Shown here piece by piece: positions 17,580 to 26,137 of a stretch of 36,934 nucleotides of DNA. Under the pieces are notes generated by a model that saw only the letters and a program-made list of their open reading frames with translations, was not told the DNA's origin and did no database searches. Every line of letters starts with the position of its first letter. The stretch's first letter is position 1. The DNA comes from Saprospiraceae bacterium (GTDB lineage: Bacteria; Bacteroidota; Bacteroidia; Chitinophagales; Saprospiraceae), in the NCBI GenBank assembly GCA_029212405.1, contig JARGNR010000042.1, positions 19,057 through 55,990 on the forward strand, written 5' to 3'. The translations under genes and the position numbers were made by a program.

Positions 17580-18584
17580 ATGAATAGAATTATAACATTG
17601 GATGAATTCATTATCAGAGGTCAAAAGCAATACACCGATTCTACGGGGCATTTGACTCGATTGTTGAGAGACATTGGAATCGCAGCAAAGATTGTAAATA
17701 GAGAAGTAAATAAAGCGGGCCTTGTAAACATTTTGGGAGTAGCCGGATCGGATAATGCAAGTGGGGATGATGTCCAAAAACTAGACATTTTTGCCAACGA
17801 GGTGTTTATTGATTGTTTGAAGAATGGTGGGGAATGTTGTGGTGTTGCATCTGAAGAATTGGAAGAATTTGTAGTATTAGATCCTGTAAAAAATAAGGAT
17901 GCACAATATGTAGTTGTCATGGATCCCTTAGATGGTTCTTCCAATATTGATGTCAACGTTTCTGTCGGGACTATCTTTGGCATATATAAGCGAAAGAGTG
18001 ATTGTAGTGGGCCTTGTGAAATGGCTGACTTTTTGCAAACGGGGGCGGAATTGGTTGCGGCTGGATATGTATTGTACGGTACCTCTACGATTTTAGTCTA
18101 CTCTACTGGAAATGGAGTAAATGGGTTCACTTTAGATCCAAGTATTGGAGAATTTTGTTTGTCTCATCCTGACATGAAAATCCCTGACGCTGGAAATTAT
18201 TATTCTGTGAATCAAGGATATTATTTGAAGTTTGATTTAGAAATGAGACGATACATTGATCAATGCTCGGATTCCAATCTGCGATTGCGGTATATCGGCA
18301 GTATGGTTTCGGATTTACACCGAATCATGTTTCAAGGAGGTATTTTCTTATATCCCAATACAAGAAAATATGTGAACGGAAAGCTGAGATTATTGTACGA
18401 GTGCAATCCGATGAGTTTTATTATCGAACAAGCTGGAGGGCTTGCCATCAACACCAAACTCCAACGTATCTTGGAACTTCCAGTAGCATCACTCCACCAA
18501 CGATCGACCATTGTTATTGGTAGTCCGGACATGGTAAAGGATATGAAAGCATTTATTGAACGATACAGCGCAGTAGAGATATAA
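17580..18584 (+). CDS. fbp: Fructose-1,6-bisphosphatase class I
   Basis: The 334-residue enzyme removes the 1-phosphate from fructose 1,6-bisphosphate, the committed step of gluconeogenesis, in the cytoplasm. Family motifs are intact: GVASEE (88-93), the metal-binding MDPLDGSSNIDVNVSVGTIF in which Asp115 and Asp118 are ligands, and the substrate-binding segment with RYIGSMVSDLHR and KLRLLYECNPMSFIIEQAGG. Length is normal for class I. I chose the ATG at 17580, because the 15 residues added by the TTG at 17535 do not resemble the family N-terminus and the promoter at 17483-17515 fits the ATG better. It is a single gene followed by tRNA-Val. Confidence 0.96.
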   Translation: MNRIITLDEFIIRGQKQYTDSTGHLTRLLRDIGIAAKIVNREVNKAGLVNILGVAGSDNASGDDVQKLDIFANEVFIDCLKNGGECCGVASEELEEFVVLDPVKNKDAQYVVVMDPLDGSSNIDVNVSVGTIFGIYKRKSDCSGPCEMADFLQTGAELVAAGYVLYGTSTILVYSTGNGVNGFTLDPSIGEFCLSHPDMKIPDAGNYYSVNQGYYLKFDLEMRRYIDQCSDSNLRLRYIGSMVSDLHRIMFQGGIFLYPNTRKYVNGKLRLLYECNPMSFIIEQAGGLAINTKLQRILELPVASLHQRSTIVIGSPDMVKDMKAFIERYSAVEI

Positions 18585-18614
18585 AGAGTAAGCCAAAAAA
18601 AATTTAAGAATTTA

Positions 18615-18645
18615 CTTGCAAGATAAAATCTAACTACTATATTTG
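18615..18645 (+). promoter_or_regulatory. Promoter for tRNA-Val
   Basis: TATATTTG (18638-18645) matches TAnnTTTG exactly, and CTTG (18615-18618) stands 19 bases upstream as an imperfect -33 element. Transcription would start about 20 bases before the mature tRNA. Confidence 0.55.
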
Positions 18646-18672
18646 CACTCGCTTTTGAAGAAAGGCATATTG

Positions 18673-18747
18673 GGGCGATTAGCTCAGTTGGTTCAGAGCA
18701 CCTGGTTTACACCCAGGGGGTCGGGAGTTCGAGTCTCTCATCGCCCA
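18673..18747 (+). tRNA. tRNA-Val(UAC)
   Basis: A full cloverleaf can be drawn: acceptor stem GGGCGAT (18673-18679) with ATCGCCC (18740-18746) and discriminator A; D-arm GCTC/GAGC; anticodon stem CCTGG/CCAGG around loop TTTACAC with anticodon TAC; and T-arm GGGAG-TTCGAGT-CTCTC with one G-U pair. CCA is not encoded. The 3' end and the following 22 bases recur at about 29.33-29.45 kb, making this gene a probable integration site. Confidence 0.95.
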
Positions 18748-18769
18748 CAACTTATAAGCAGTTATGATT
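18718..18769. repeat. Direct repeat, left copy (tRNA 3' end plus flank)
   Basis: Two blocks here recur about 10.6 kb away: a 21-base block at 18718-18738 (T-arm of tRNA-Val) matches 29325-29345 exactly, and 19 bases of it also match 29429-29447; a 27-base block at 18743-18769 (acceptor end and downstream flank) matches 29371-29397 exactly. This pattern is what an integration at the 3' end of a tRNA leaves, or a decayed duplicate of the tRNA end. Confidence 0.75.
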
Positions 18770-18790
18770 AATTTCGTAGCTGCTTTTTTA
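18757..18790 (+). terminator. Rho-independent terminator of tRNA-Val
   Basis: An 11-bp stem (18757-18767 with 18774-18784, including three G-U pairs) with a 6-base loop is followed by a run of T (18785-18789). It lies 10 bases after the tRNA. A near copy with one mismatch occurs at 29385-29418. Confidence 0.8.
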
Positions 18791-18810
18791 TTTATCACAA
18801 TAATTAAAAA

Positions 18811-18990
18811 ATGCCAATCACCTATATTTTACATTCTCCATCATTAGGTAGATATTATGTCGGTGCTACCACACTTACTGTCGAGGAAAGAATTCTGGAA
18901 TTGGAGGAGAATCTAAATGAGATTGATACTATGAAAGCTTCTCTTGCAGAACTAAAGACTTTACTCCTAAAACAAGAAAATAATGAGTAA
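18811..18990 (+). pseudogene. GIY-YIG-like N-terminal fragment
   Basis: A 59-codon frame starts MPITYILHSPSLGRYYVGAT, which matches the opening of small GIY-YIG nuclease proteins (YIL-x-S-x(3)-x-YYVG). The rest (TVEERILELEENLNEIDTMKASLAELKTLLLKQ) is a short coiled coil instead of the catalytic domain with its Arg and Glu, so it cannot be an active nuclease. It may be a remnant joined to another frame. Small GIY-YIG genes next to tRNAs are common in Bacteroidota, and part of this start (ATGCCAA..TCACC) recurs at 29455 after the third repeat copy. Confidence 0.5.
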
Positions 18991-19289
18991 TACCTTAACA
19001 ATATCTTACATCGCTTCCAGTCATGGTTCCAAGCTGGGAGATGATGTAAAGAAGCATTCAATTCCAAAATAATATTAATTTCAAGTTTAGATTACGAAAT
19101 TGGATATATTGAAGAATTAAGAGATAAGACTCATGGAATCCTTAATAGTTATATTGGAGCACTAAATCTCATTGCTTCGGGAAAAGGAAGCAAAATTAGA
19201 ATAAAGGCACATTTACAAAATTCGCAAAGTTCTTAAAAGAAATTAGCGAGATCAAACCAATAGATTTAAAAGAACTAGATATAAGTTAA
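18983..19289 (+). pseudogene. Frameshifted four-helix-bundle (S23-like) protein remnant
   Basis: The sequence can be read as one protein only by changing frame twice: MSNTLTISYIASSHGSKLGDD (frame from 18983), then CKEAFNSKIILISSLDYEIG and YIEELRDKTHGILNSYIGAL (frame open from 19045), then TFTKFAKFLKEISEIKPIDL (frame from 19209, stop at 19289). The middle part resembles the C-terminal helices of the four-helix-bundle/S23 family (the ISS-L-YI-ELRDKT-ILN-I pattern). I take it as a dead gene; similarity is by eye only. It overlaps the end of the GIY-YIG-like fragment by 8 bases. Confidence 0.45.
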
Positions 19290-19313
19290 CACGTTAAAGG
19301 TGAAATTTCAACA

Positions 19314-19448
19314 ATGCGAAAGAATGCAGGGTTTTATTTTGAAATAATAAATCAAATAATCAATGAGCCTACGAAAAAAGAACATTTAAATGAGTTGTTA
19401 GAAAGTATTATGGATGTATATGAGCTACAATTTGTCTCAGTTTTATAA
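19314..19448 (+). CDS. Short uncharacterised reading frame
   Basis: A 44-codon frame (starts MRKNAGFYFEIINQIINEPT, ends ELQFVSVL) lies 24 bases after, and in the same frame as, the last piece of the degraded four-helix-bundle remnant. It has no family I recognise and may be part of the same decayed gene rather than a separate one. No start signal supports it. Reported because it is the last coding-like stretch before the regulator. Confidence 0.2.
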   Translation: MRKNAGFYFEIINQIINEPTKKEHLNELLESIMDVYELQFVSVL

Positions 19449-19463
19449 ATTTCAATCCACCAA

Positions 19464-19492
19464 GCGCCACAATAGATTAAAAATTGTGACGC
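19464..19492. other. Hairpin in decayed region upstream of regulator
   Basis: A 10-base stem with one mismatch (19464-19473 with 19483-19492, 9-base loop) follows the last short frame by 15 bases. It may be the terminator of the decayed gene, but the T tract after it is poor. The rest of 19493-19560 shows nothing else. Confidence 0.3.
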
Positions 19493-19566
19493 CTTCTTGT
19501 CATTCTATATGAACTTACTAAACACCACTAGGTCACAACGTCCTGTTAATCACAATAATAGATTGA

Positions 19567-19593
19567 TGTAGCAATATTGTAGCACATTGTAGC
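19567..19593 (+). promoter_or_regulatory. Three helically phased TGTAGC repeats (putative operator)
   Basis: TGTAGC occurs at 19567-19572, 19578-19583 and 19588-19593, spaced 11 and 10 bases apart, so all three face the same side of the helix. The last copy ends 9 bases before the -33 TTTG. This is the place and phasing expected for an activator site. The protein that binds is unknown; the LuxR-type product of the next gene is one candidate. Confidence 0.45.
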
Positions 19594-19602
19594 GCAAAAA
19601 AA

Positions 19603-19633
19603 TTTGTATTCACTTGGAGAGCTATTACATTTG
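19603..19633 (+). promoter_or_regulatory. Near-perfect Bacteroidota promoter for TPR-LuxR regulator
   Basis: TTTG (19603-19606) and TACATTTG (19626-19633) match the -33 and -7 consensus exactly with a 19-base spacer. Transcription would start about 70 bases before the ATG at 19711. Confidence 0.7.
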
Positions 19634-19710
19634 AATATGCAACTCAAGGAAAGTCACTTTAACTAAAAGAACATGACTTTATACCATAGAGTTCTTAGTG
19701 AATTTAAAAG

Positions 19711-21579
19711 ATGATACAGCAAAGAAATACATATCGACAGAGCACTTCTACACCGGTAAGATTAGCTTGCGTGAAGAAGTTAAGTTGGAAATCTTTGCTT
19801 TTAGTGCTGTATTGCATCTTATCTAGTTGTACCCTCTTTGGACAACATTATCCATACAGTCTTAATGTTCTGCACGACGATAAGGACACCTTTGTAAATC
19901 GTCTTTTCAAAACTATGGAGGCAAGGAATGTAAAAACCAAAGAAGAAAACCAACAGACTTTTGAAGAACTTCAGGCTTATCTTTCCTCTTCCGATTTGAA
20001 TTCAAGAAGAAGAGCGCTATGTCTTTCCCTTTCAGGGTACTTGCTGGTAGAATTGAAAGAGAGAAATCAAGCCTTTCCTTTTTATAGAAATGCATTGCCA
20101 TTGGTCAAAGACTTCTCAAAAGATGATCCTGTGTATTCCATCGTGCATGGCAGCTATGGCATGTATATGGCCTATTATGATGTGCATGATATTGCAATCC
20201 CCCATCTAAAAGAAGCTATTAATGGTTTATCTGCTAATAATATAAAAGGTAGTTTCAGAGAAAAAGTATTGTATGGGGCAATCATTAATTCATTTCATGA
20301 CGCGGGTCAATTGGATAGTTCTATGCATTATCTCGATGTCATGATTAAAGAGTGCAAACGTAAGGCAGATGATCTGATCATTTCGCAGACCTACAATAAT
20401 GCCGGTTTGTTTTGTCACAAAGTAGAAGACTATTCACAAGCAATTCGATATTTTGATTCAGCACTTAAATGGGCGGACACATCCGCTTCCGAAGGTTTGT
20501 TTCATCATGTAAATGCCATGGAAAGTAGATCCCATTCCTTGGTTGAGACAGGAAATATGACTCAAGCCATTAGTGACTTGGAATTCGTATACCAAAACAG
20601 AAAAAAGTTAGAAATCCCAAAGTATTCGATGCAAGCGTTGGCCTATCTTATTAACTATTTAGTACAAGCAGAAAGAGAAAAGGAAGCCTTAATATTTGTA
20701 GAGAAGGAATCATCATATTTTAATCAGGACCAAAGACTCAACCAAAGAAATGCTCCGGCCTATTTGGCGGTGGCTAATCTCTATAATTCGATTGGAAAAG
20801 AAGAAGATGCTCAGCCCTATGTAAATAAATACAATCAATATTTAGCGGATCTGTATCAGAAAGTTGATTTATCAAAGTCAAGCTCCAATCTAAATGCTTT
20901 TATGCGGTACCGACACCAGGCATTTGAACAAAATCTAAAACTGGAGCAACTGGAGAATGAAAAGTTGGGTAAAAAGTTATTCACTACCAGATTCTTATTA
21001 ATCCTAATCGGCATAGGGTTATCGCTTCTAGTGGGCTTCGTATATGCTATCGGTAGATGGCGGGTCATTCAAAAAGAACAAAAACTTGCCCTGGAGCAAA
21101 AAACGAATGAAGCACTCCAGTTGAAAAACGAAAATTTAGCATTTGAACTTCGGTACAAGGAGCAAGACATACGACGTATCGCTGCCGATAATAAAATTCG
21201 AACCGAACTTAAACGAAAATTCGCAAGACAACTGAAAAACCTGTCTAATTCAAATGAAAGTGATTTAAAAAAAGAACTCCGATATTTAATACATGATTTA
21301 AATGATACTATTGAAAATCAAGACCAACTTTCTGAGTTACAGCAGCAGATAGAGACAATCAATTCCTCTTTTGAAAAACACATTCAAGACCGTATTCAAG
21401 GAATATCTGCCATGGAAGTAAAAATGTGCAGTCTGATAAAAATTGGAATGAGCAATCAGGAAATCGCAAAAATATTGAATAAGCAAAATAGTACGATTAG
21501 AACGTATAAAGTCCGACTCAAAACTAAAGCGGGCATGGACTCTGTAAGGGAATTGGAACAAATGGTAAGAGAACTATAA
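19711..21579 (+). CDS. Membrane TPR-coiled-coil-LuxR transcription regulator
   Basis: The 622-residue product has an N-terminal signal or anchor segment (about 25-44, SWKSLLLVLYCILSSCTLFG), a periplasmic-looking TPR region (about 75-400; for example QTYNNAGLFCHKVEDYSQAIRYFDSAL in parts), a membrane segment at about 424-447 (RFLLILIGIGLSLLVGFVYAI), a long coiled coil (about 450-555) and a C-terminal LuxR-type helix-turn-helix (about 563-612, including MSNQEIAKILNKQNSTIRTY). This is the Bacteroidota class of one-piece regulators that sense with TPRs outside the inner membrane and bind DNA inside; no kinase or receiver domain is present. It has a strong promoter with phased repeats and is followed after 127 bases by five beta-helix genes, its most likely targets. 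The effector is unknown. Confidence 0.88.
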   Translation: MIQQRNTYRQSTSTPVRLACVKKLSWKSLLLVLYCILSSCTLFGQHYPYSLNVLHDDKDTFVNRLFKTMEARNVKTKEENQQTFEELQAYLSSSDLNSRRRALCLSLSGYLLVELKERNQAFPFYRNALPLVKDFSKDDPVYSIVHGSYGMYMAYYDVHDIAIPHLKEAINGLSANNIKGSFREKVLYGAIINSFHDAGQLDSSMHYLDVMIKECKRKADDLIISQTYNNAGLFCHKVEDYSQAIRYFDSALKWADTSASEGLFHHVNAMESRSHSLVETGNMTQAISDLEFVYQNRKKLEIPKYSMQALAYLINYLVQAEREKEALIFVEKESSYFNQDQRLNQRNAPAYLAVANLYNSIGKEEDAQPYVNKYNQYLADLYQKVDLSKSSSNLNAFMRYRHQAFEQNLKLEQLENEKLGKKLFTTRFLLILIGIGLSLLVGFVYAIGRWRVIQKEQKLALEQKTNEALQLKNENLAFELRYKEQDIRRIAADNKIRTELKRKFARQLKNLSNSNESDLKKELRYLIHDLNDTIENQDQLSELQQQIETINSSFEKHIQDRIQGISAMEVKMCSLIKIGMSNQEIAKILNKQNSTIRTYKVRLKTKAGMDSVRELEQMVREL

Positions 21580-21706
21580 AAAATCAAAACATGCATTCAA
21601 AATGATGAAATATTCTGGCGTTAATAAACTCACATTTAGCCCGAAGAATATTAAGTCGAACAAGTAATTAACATAAGAAAGTTTAAAATTTTAAAATCAA
21701 TCGTAA

Positions 21707-23107
21707 ATGAATAAGACAATATTACGACTGGGAATTCTATGCCTAATCTTAAGCATTGGGTTCACAACCTTAACCGCTCAAGTAGGTATAAATACGACAG
21801 GTGTTGATCCTGATCCATCGGCCATATTAGACGTGAATAGTACCGATCGGGGATTTCTTACACCACGGATGACTTCCACCGAAAAAGATGCCATTGCCAA
21901 CCCAGCCACAGGGCTTTTAATATATCAAACTAATGACATTGAGGGCTTCCACTACAATCAAGGTACAACTACGGACCCCGATTGGGTGCGGATAGGAAAT
22001 GAGGATGATATTGATAATCTCAATAGTAGAATACCGATTGATTCAGTGGCTTATTTTGATACGTATAACGGCAAGTATGCAAGCTATGTTATTACAAAGA
22101 GTGGATCATACTATATGACGGATGGATTCAATTTGGCGCAAACGGGAGCCTATGGAATTATCATTGATAGCGATAATGTGACGCTAGATATGAATGGTTT
22201 TAATATTTATGGTGATGGTTTTACAAACAACCCTAACATCCCGGTGGATCCGGGCGGAAGCGGTTCAGGAATCTTTGTTGATGGAGAACATTTCAATATT
22301 ACCATAAAAAATGGTTCTGTGTTTAGCTTTCAGGATGACGGTATCGAGGCGCCAGAAGTGAAAAAGTCCATATTTCAAAACCTGGTTTTTGTTAAAAATG
22401 GGCAGCATGGAATGAATATAGGGGATCATAATTTACTAAAAAATTGCACAGTGTATTTTAGCGTATTTGACGGAATGAAGGCCGGAGTCGGGAATAATTT
22501 TATAGACTGTCGCGGGGAACGAAATGGAGAAGCGGGGATACAGGCAGATTCAAGTAACCAATTTATTTCATGTACGGCATATTCGAATACTGGTGATGGG
22601 ATTACCAGCGGCGTAGGTTCATTGATTAAGGGATGCGTGGTGTCCTCAAGTGATGCATCGGGTATTAATGTGGGCAGTCATAGCCGTATCATTGCATCTA
22701 CTTCTTATAATAATGATGGAGATGGCATCCTTGTAGATGCCGACTGTTTCGTTCGTCATTGTGTTTCATCCGAAAACAATGGATCTGGAATAAAACTCAC
22801 TGGACAAACTGGAACAATTGTCGAAAATTCACTTCATGAGAATGATTTACATGGCCTTCATTGCGCCAATACTAATGCTTCAAATGTCAAGGTGATCGGT
22901 AATTTGGTTACTGACAATGATGATACGGGGATGGTTATCGATAGTGGAGGTGGCATAGTCATTCAAAACGCTTCAACCGGACATCTCCTGGGAGATTATT
23001 CCTTTCATCCCAACACCAACCATGGACCTATTGTGCATGTAAAATCAGTTGGTGATATTTCAACGGTGGCTAATTCAGATCATCCTTTAGCCAATTTTAT
23101 TTACTAA
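21707..23107 (+). CDS. Secreted beta-helix protein 1, with INTTG head
   Basis: The 466-residue product has a signal peptide (about 1-24, ending TLTAQ), an N-terminal head (about 25-105) with INTTGVDPDPSAILDV, GFLTPRMTSTEKDAIANPA and a Trp-ending YNQGTTTDPDWVRIG, then a region common to all five paralogues (RIPIDSVAYFD ... GSYYMTDGF ... VTLDMNGFNIYG). From about 150 to 430 it is a right-handed parallel beta-helix with short turns rich in Asn, Asp, Gly and Cys (DGI, NGE, NNDGDGI). The last residues are GDISTVANSDHPLANFIY. Heads of the INTTG type begin many Bacteroidota surface proteins. There is no T9SS sorting domain, so the route past the periplasm is unknown. No catalytic residues of a known lyase are recognisable. 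Gene 2 follows after 14 bases. Confidence 0.85.
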   Translation: MNKTILRLGILCLILSIGFTTLTAQVGINTTGVDPDPSAILDVNSTDRGFLTPRMTSTEKDAIANPATGLLIYQTNDIEGFHYNQGTTTDPDWVRIGNEDDIDNLNSRIPIDSVAYFDTYNGKYASYVITKSGSYYMTDGFNLAQTGAYGIIIDSDNVTLDMNGFNIYGDGFTNNPNIPVDPGGSGSGIFVDGEHFNITIKNGSVFSFQDDGIEAPEVKKSIFQNLVFVKNGQHGMNIGDHNLLKNCTVYFSVFDGMKAGVGNNFIDCRGERNGEAGIQADSSNQFISCTAYSNTGDGITSGVGSLIKGCVVSSSDASGINVGSHSRIIASTSYNNDGDGILVDADCFVRHCVSSENNGSGIKLTGQTGTIVENSLHENDLHGLHCANTNASNVKVIGNLVTDNDDTGMVIDSGGGIVIQNASTGHLLGDYSFHPNTNHGPIVHVKSVGDISTVANSDHPLANFIY

Positions 23108-23121
23108 AAATTCTAAGTTTT

Positions 23122-24414
23122 ATGAATTTATCAAAGTTAGTATTGATTTGTGCATTGCTATTGTTAATTGAAAATCAAGTAAATGCAGCGTATAGTTGTA
23201 TGAACCTTTCAGCAATCCACAAAGCAGTGGGAGATGAACTATGCAACTCAATGGATAGTATGACTGAACAACCCGACAATCGAATTCCCATAGATGTTTT
23301 GGATACGGATGGTGATGGCTCGGTAACGATTTCGACACCCGGTTCTTACTATCTCAGAGACACATTATACGTGACTCAGGAGTTTGGAGACGGTATCACC
23401 ATAAGTTCTGATAATGTTAGTATTGATTTGAATGGTTTTGCTATAATAGCTGGACCTCAAATTACAGATGATGGTATCAATGTCAATGGATCACAAGAAT
23501 ACATTACCATAAAAAATGGTTCCATTATTGGATTTGGAGGCGATGGATTGAATGGATTCAATGCAGATTTTTCAACGTTCGAAAATCTTTATGCCCGGGA
23601 TAATGGTGAGGATGGGATATCTGCTGACTTTAGTTGTCTAATAATCAATTGTTTTACTATAAATAATGGATCCGACGGGATAAGAGTTGATGATGGGTCT
23701 ATTATTCGAAATTGTACTACAGCTTTTAATGGGAATGAAGGGATAGAAACAAGTAATGGGTGTATTGTTACGAATTGTACGTCTTACAAGAATGGTACAG
23801 ATGGAATAGCTCTTCTCAGTGGAAGTAGAGTTGAGCATTGTACAGTATATGAAAACAGTATGCATGGTCTGGATATTAGCAAATCCGTATTGTGCATAAA
23901 CAATTTGGTCTACCGTAATGGTTGGAATGGTATTGACCTAAACAATAATGCACTGGTGATTAATAATGTCAGCAATAACAATGGTACTTGCATTGAGAAC
24001 GGCAGCTGTGGCGAGGGCACGAATGGTCAGGGAACCAATGAAGATCAAGGCGCAGGAATATCTATGTTTGCCAATGCCATGGTTTTAAGCAATCAATGCA
24101 ATGGGAATTATTTTGGAATTGTAGCAAAAAGTATTGACTGTCTAATTATAAAAAACAATTTACAGAATAATAGTCACGCCGGAATTTTGGCAACTGCTAA
24201 TCAAAGTCTTTATTTAAAGAATTCAGCGGAAAATAATGGCTTCCAACAATCCCCTTCCATTACAGATATTATCGAGTATCCATCAGGGAATATTGTTTTT
24301 AGTCCCGGAGATTTTGAAACTAGCTCAGTCGGCCCCATTATCGACGTCTCTACCATAGGGGATATCTCCACCTTAATGGGAGCTGATCATCCTTTTGCCA
24401 ATTTTTTGTATTAA
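23122..24414 (+). CDS. Secreted beta-helix protein 2, headless type
   Basis: The 430-residue product has a signal peptide (about 1-22, LVLICALLLLIENQVNA) and goes almost directly to the shared entry region (DNRIPIDVLDTDGDGSVTIS, GSYYLRDTLY, VSIDLNGFAIIAG), without the INTTG head. The beta-helix (about 100-380) has rungs such as FENLYARDNGEDGISADFSC and IIRNCTTAFNGNEGIETSNG. A Cys-containing loop (NNGTCIENGSCGEGTNGQGT) followed by DQGAGIS and a late block NGFQQSPSITDI are shared with members 4 and 5 only. The tail is GDISTLMGADHPFANFLY. It lies 14 bases after member 1, so the two are cotranscribed. Probably exported; target surface and ligand unknown. Confidence 0.84.
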   Translation: MNLSKLVLICALLLLIENQVNAAYSCMNLSAIHKAVGDELCNSMDSMTEQPDNRIPIDVLDTDGDGSVTISTPGSYYLRDTLYVTQEFGDGITISSDNVSIDLNGFAIIAGPQITDDGINVNGSQEYITIKNGSIIGFGGDGLNGFNADFSTFENLYARDNGEDGISADFSCLIINCFTINNGSDGIRVDDGSIIRNCTTAFNGNEGIETSNGCIVTNCTSYKNGTDGIALLSGSRVEHCTVYENSMHGLDISKSVLCINNLVYRNGWNGIDLNNNALVINNVSNNNGTCIENGSCGEGTNGQGTNEDQGAGISMFANAMVLSNQCNGNYFGIVAKSIDCLIIKNNLQNNSHAGILATANQSLYLKNSAENNGFQQSPSITDIIEYPSGNIVFSPGDFETSSVGPIIDVSTIGDISTLMGADHPFANFLY

Positions 24415-24542
24415 ACAATCATCCATAAGGGCAAATCCAGCATAAGGTAAACAGAATAGAGATAAGCATTGTCCCTTCTGCCTTCGCTAAGAATGTAGCT
24501 CATAAAACATAAATAATATCAAAATAATAAATTCCGTATCTA

Positions 24543-25958
24543 ATGAACAGATCAACATTTCTCCCTGGACTTCTTTGCATGATTGTGCTCAGTTTGTCCA
24601 ATCAGTCCTACGGTCAAGTAGGCATCAATACCACTGGTACTGACCCTCATCCTTCTGCTGTTTTGGATGTAAGCAGCACAGACAAAGGATTTCTTACTCC
24701 GCGTATGACTTCTACTGAAAAAGATGCCATCGCTAATCCTGCTACTGGTCTATTGATTTATCAAACAGACGGTACAGAAGGTTTTTATTACAACCAGGGA
24801 ACGACTACCGAGCCCGATTGGGTACGTATTGGAAATGAGAGTGATATATCGGATTTACAAACACGGATTCCCATTGATGATGTAGCCTATTTTGATACGT
24901 ATGATGGCACCTATGCGGATTATGTCATTACTCAGAGTGGATCGTATTACCTAACTGAAATCATCAATTTGGGGCAAACAGGTGGAAATTGTATTGTCAT
25001 CGATTCAGATAATGTGACCTTGGATATGAATGGTTTTGCCATCTACGGGGATGGAAATAATAATGTGAATAATGGCAGCACGCCCAGCGGTCAAACCACA
25101 GATCCCGGTGGAAGTGGTGTAGGAATCCTGGTAAATGGAGAGCATTTTAACATTACCATCAAAGATGGCTTTATCAATAGTTGGCAAGATGATGGCATTG
25201 ATGCATCTGAAACTAAAAACTCCATTTTTCAAAATCTCAACTTCCGATACAATGGGCAAAATGGCATGTCGATTGGTGATCAGAATCTAATTGATAATTG
25301 TACAAGCTTTTTCAATGTATTGGATGGTATTTATGGTGGATTAGGCAACAATTTTATCAATTGCAGCGGCGATAGCAATGGGGAAAGCGCAATGCAATCA
25401 GATTCCAGCAGTCAATTTATTTCTTGTGCCGCATATGACAATTATGGAGATGGAATTTCGACAGAAACAGGATCTTTGGTTTTTGGGTGTGTTGTCTCCG
25501 AAAATGCCGGGATTGGGATAAGTGTAGGAAGTGATTGTAATGTGATGAATTGTTCGGCTTACAAAAACAACAATGATGGGATCAGGGCCGGTGAAAATTC
25601 TATGATCAGTTCATGCATTGCTGCTATAAATGATGGTTCCGGAATAAATATGACCGGTGAATCAGGGTCAGTCCTAAAGAATTCGGCCTACCTCAACGAC
25701 ATTAGTGGTATCCACTGTTCAAATGTCACGAGTGCCGATATCAAAGTAGATGGAAATTCGCTGATCGATAATGATATCAGTGGACTTGCCATGGAAAGTG
25801 GTGGTGGTTTTGTCGTCAGGAACGTTGCAACAGGAAGTCCAACTAATTATAATTTACATACAGATACGAATAGAGGTCCGGTAGTTAATGTGGCCAATCA
25901 AGGTGATATTTCTGGTGTGACCAACGCGGATCACCCATTGGCAAATTTTGAGTATTGA
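24543..25958 (+). CDS. Secreted beta-helix protein 3, with INTTG head
   Basis: The 471-residue product is the closest relative of member 1 over its whole length: signal peptide (about 1-24), head (INTTGTDPHPSAVLDVSSTD, GFLTPRMTSTEKDAIANPA), entry region (RIPIDDVAYFDTYDGTYADY) and matching helix rungs (NGQNGMSIGDQNLIDNCTSF, then NGESAMQSDSSSQFISCAAY). Compared with member 1 it has a longer Asn/Ser/Gly loop near 165-185. It ends GDISGVTNADHPLANFEY. It starts 128 bases after member 2 and is followed by a hairpin. Like the others it lacks a T9SS domain and any catalytic motif I can name. Confidence 0.85.
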   Translation: MNRSTFLPGLLCMIVLSLSNQSYGQVGINTTGTDPHPSAVLDVSSTDKGFLTPRMTSTEKDAIANPATGLLIYQTDGTEGFYYNQGTTTEPDWVRIGNESDISDLQTRIPIDDVAYFDTYDGTYADYVITQSGSYYLTEIINLGQTGGNCIVIDSDNVTLDMNGFAIYGDGNNNVNNGSTPSGQTTDPGGSGVGILVNGEHFNITIKDGFINSWQDDGIDASETKNSIFQNLNFRYNGQNGMSIGDQNLIDNCTSFFNVLDGIYGGLGNNFINCSGDSNGESAMQSDSSSQFISCAAYDNYGDGISTETGSLVFGCVVSENAGIGISVGSDCNVMNCSAYKNNNDGIRAGENSMISSCIAAINDGSGINMTGESGSVLKNSAYLNDISGIHCSNVTSADIKVDGNSLIDNDISGLAMESGGGFVVRNVATGSPTNYNLHTDTNRGPVVNVANQGDISGVTNADHPLANFEY

Positions 25959-26010
25959 AATTAAGGCGAAATGAGTATGTACGATAAAATGCATTTGACA
26001 ATAGAAAAGC

Positions 26011-26083
26011 AAGAGGTCAGAGACCTTTGCATCTGTATTGAAATTATAGAGAGAAAGTGTCTCCGACCTCTTCTCTGTTTTTT
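26011..26083 (+). terminator. Hairpin with T run between beta-helix genes 3 and 4
   Basis: A 14-base stem with one mismatch (26011-26024 with 26059-26072) encloses a 34-base loop and is followed by six T (26078-26083). It lies 53 bases after gene 3. The loop is long for an intrinsic terminator, so it could also be a processing or attenuation element. Gene 4 starts 54 bases further on; a TTTG at 26088 has no good TAnnTTTG partner. Confidence 0.5.
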
Positions 26084-26137
26084 AAGCTTTGAATTTTATT
26101 AACATCCTATAATTAATCATTTATAATATAATAGTAG

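Noticed and set aside
17621-17983. 120-codon frame antisense to fbp
   Set aside because: Lies wholly inside a well-conserved fbp coding region and has no own signal or homology.
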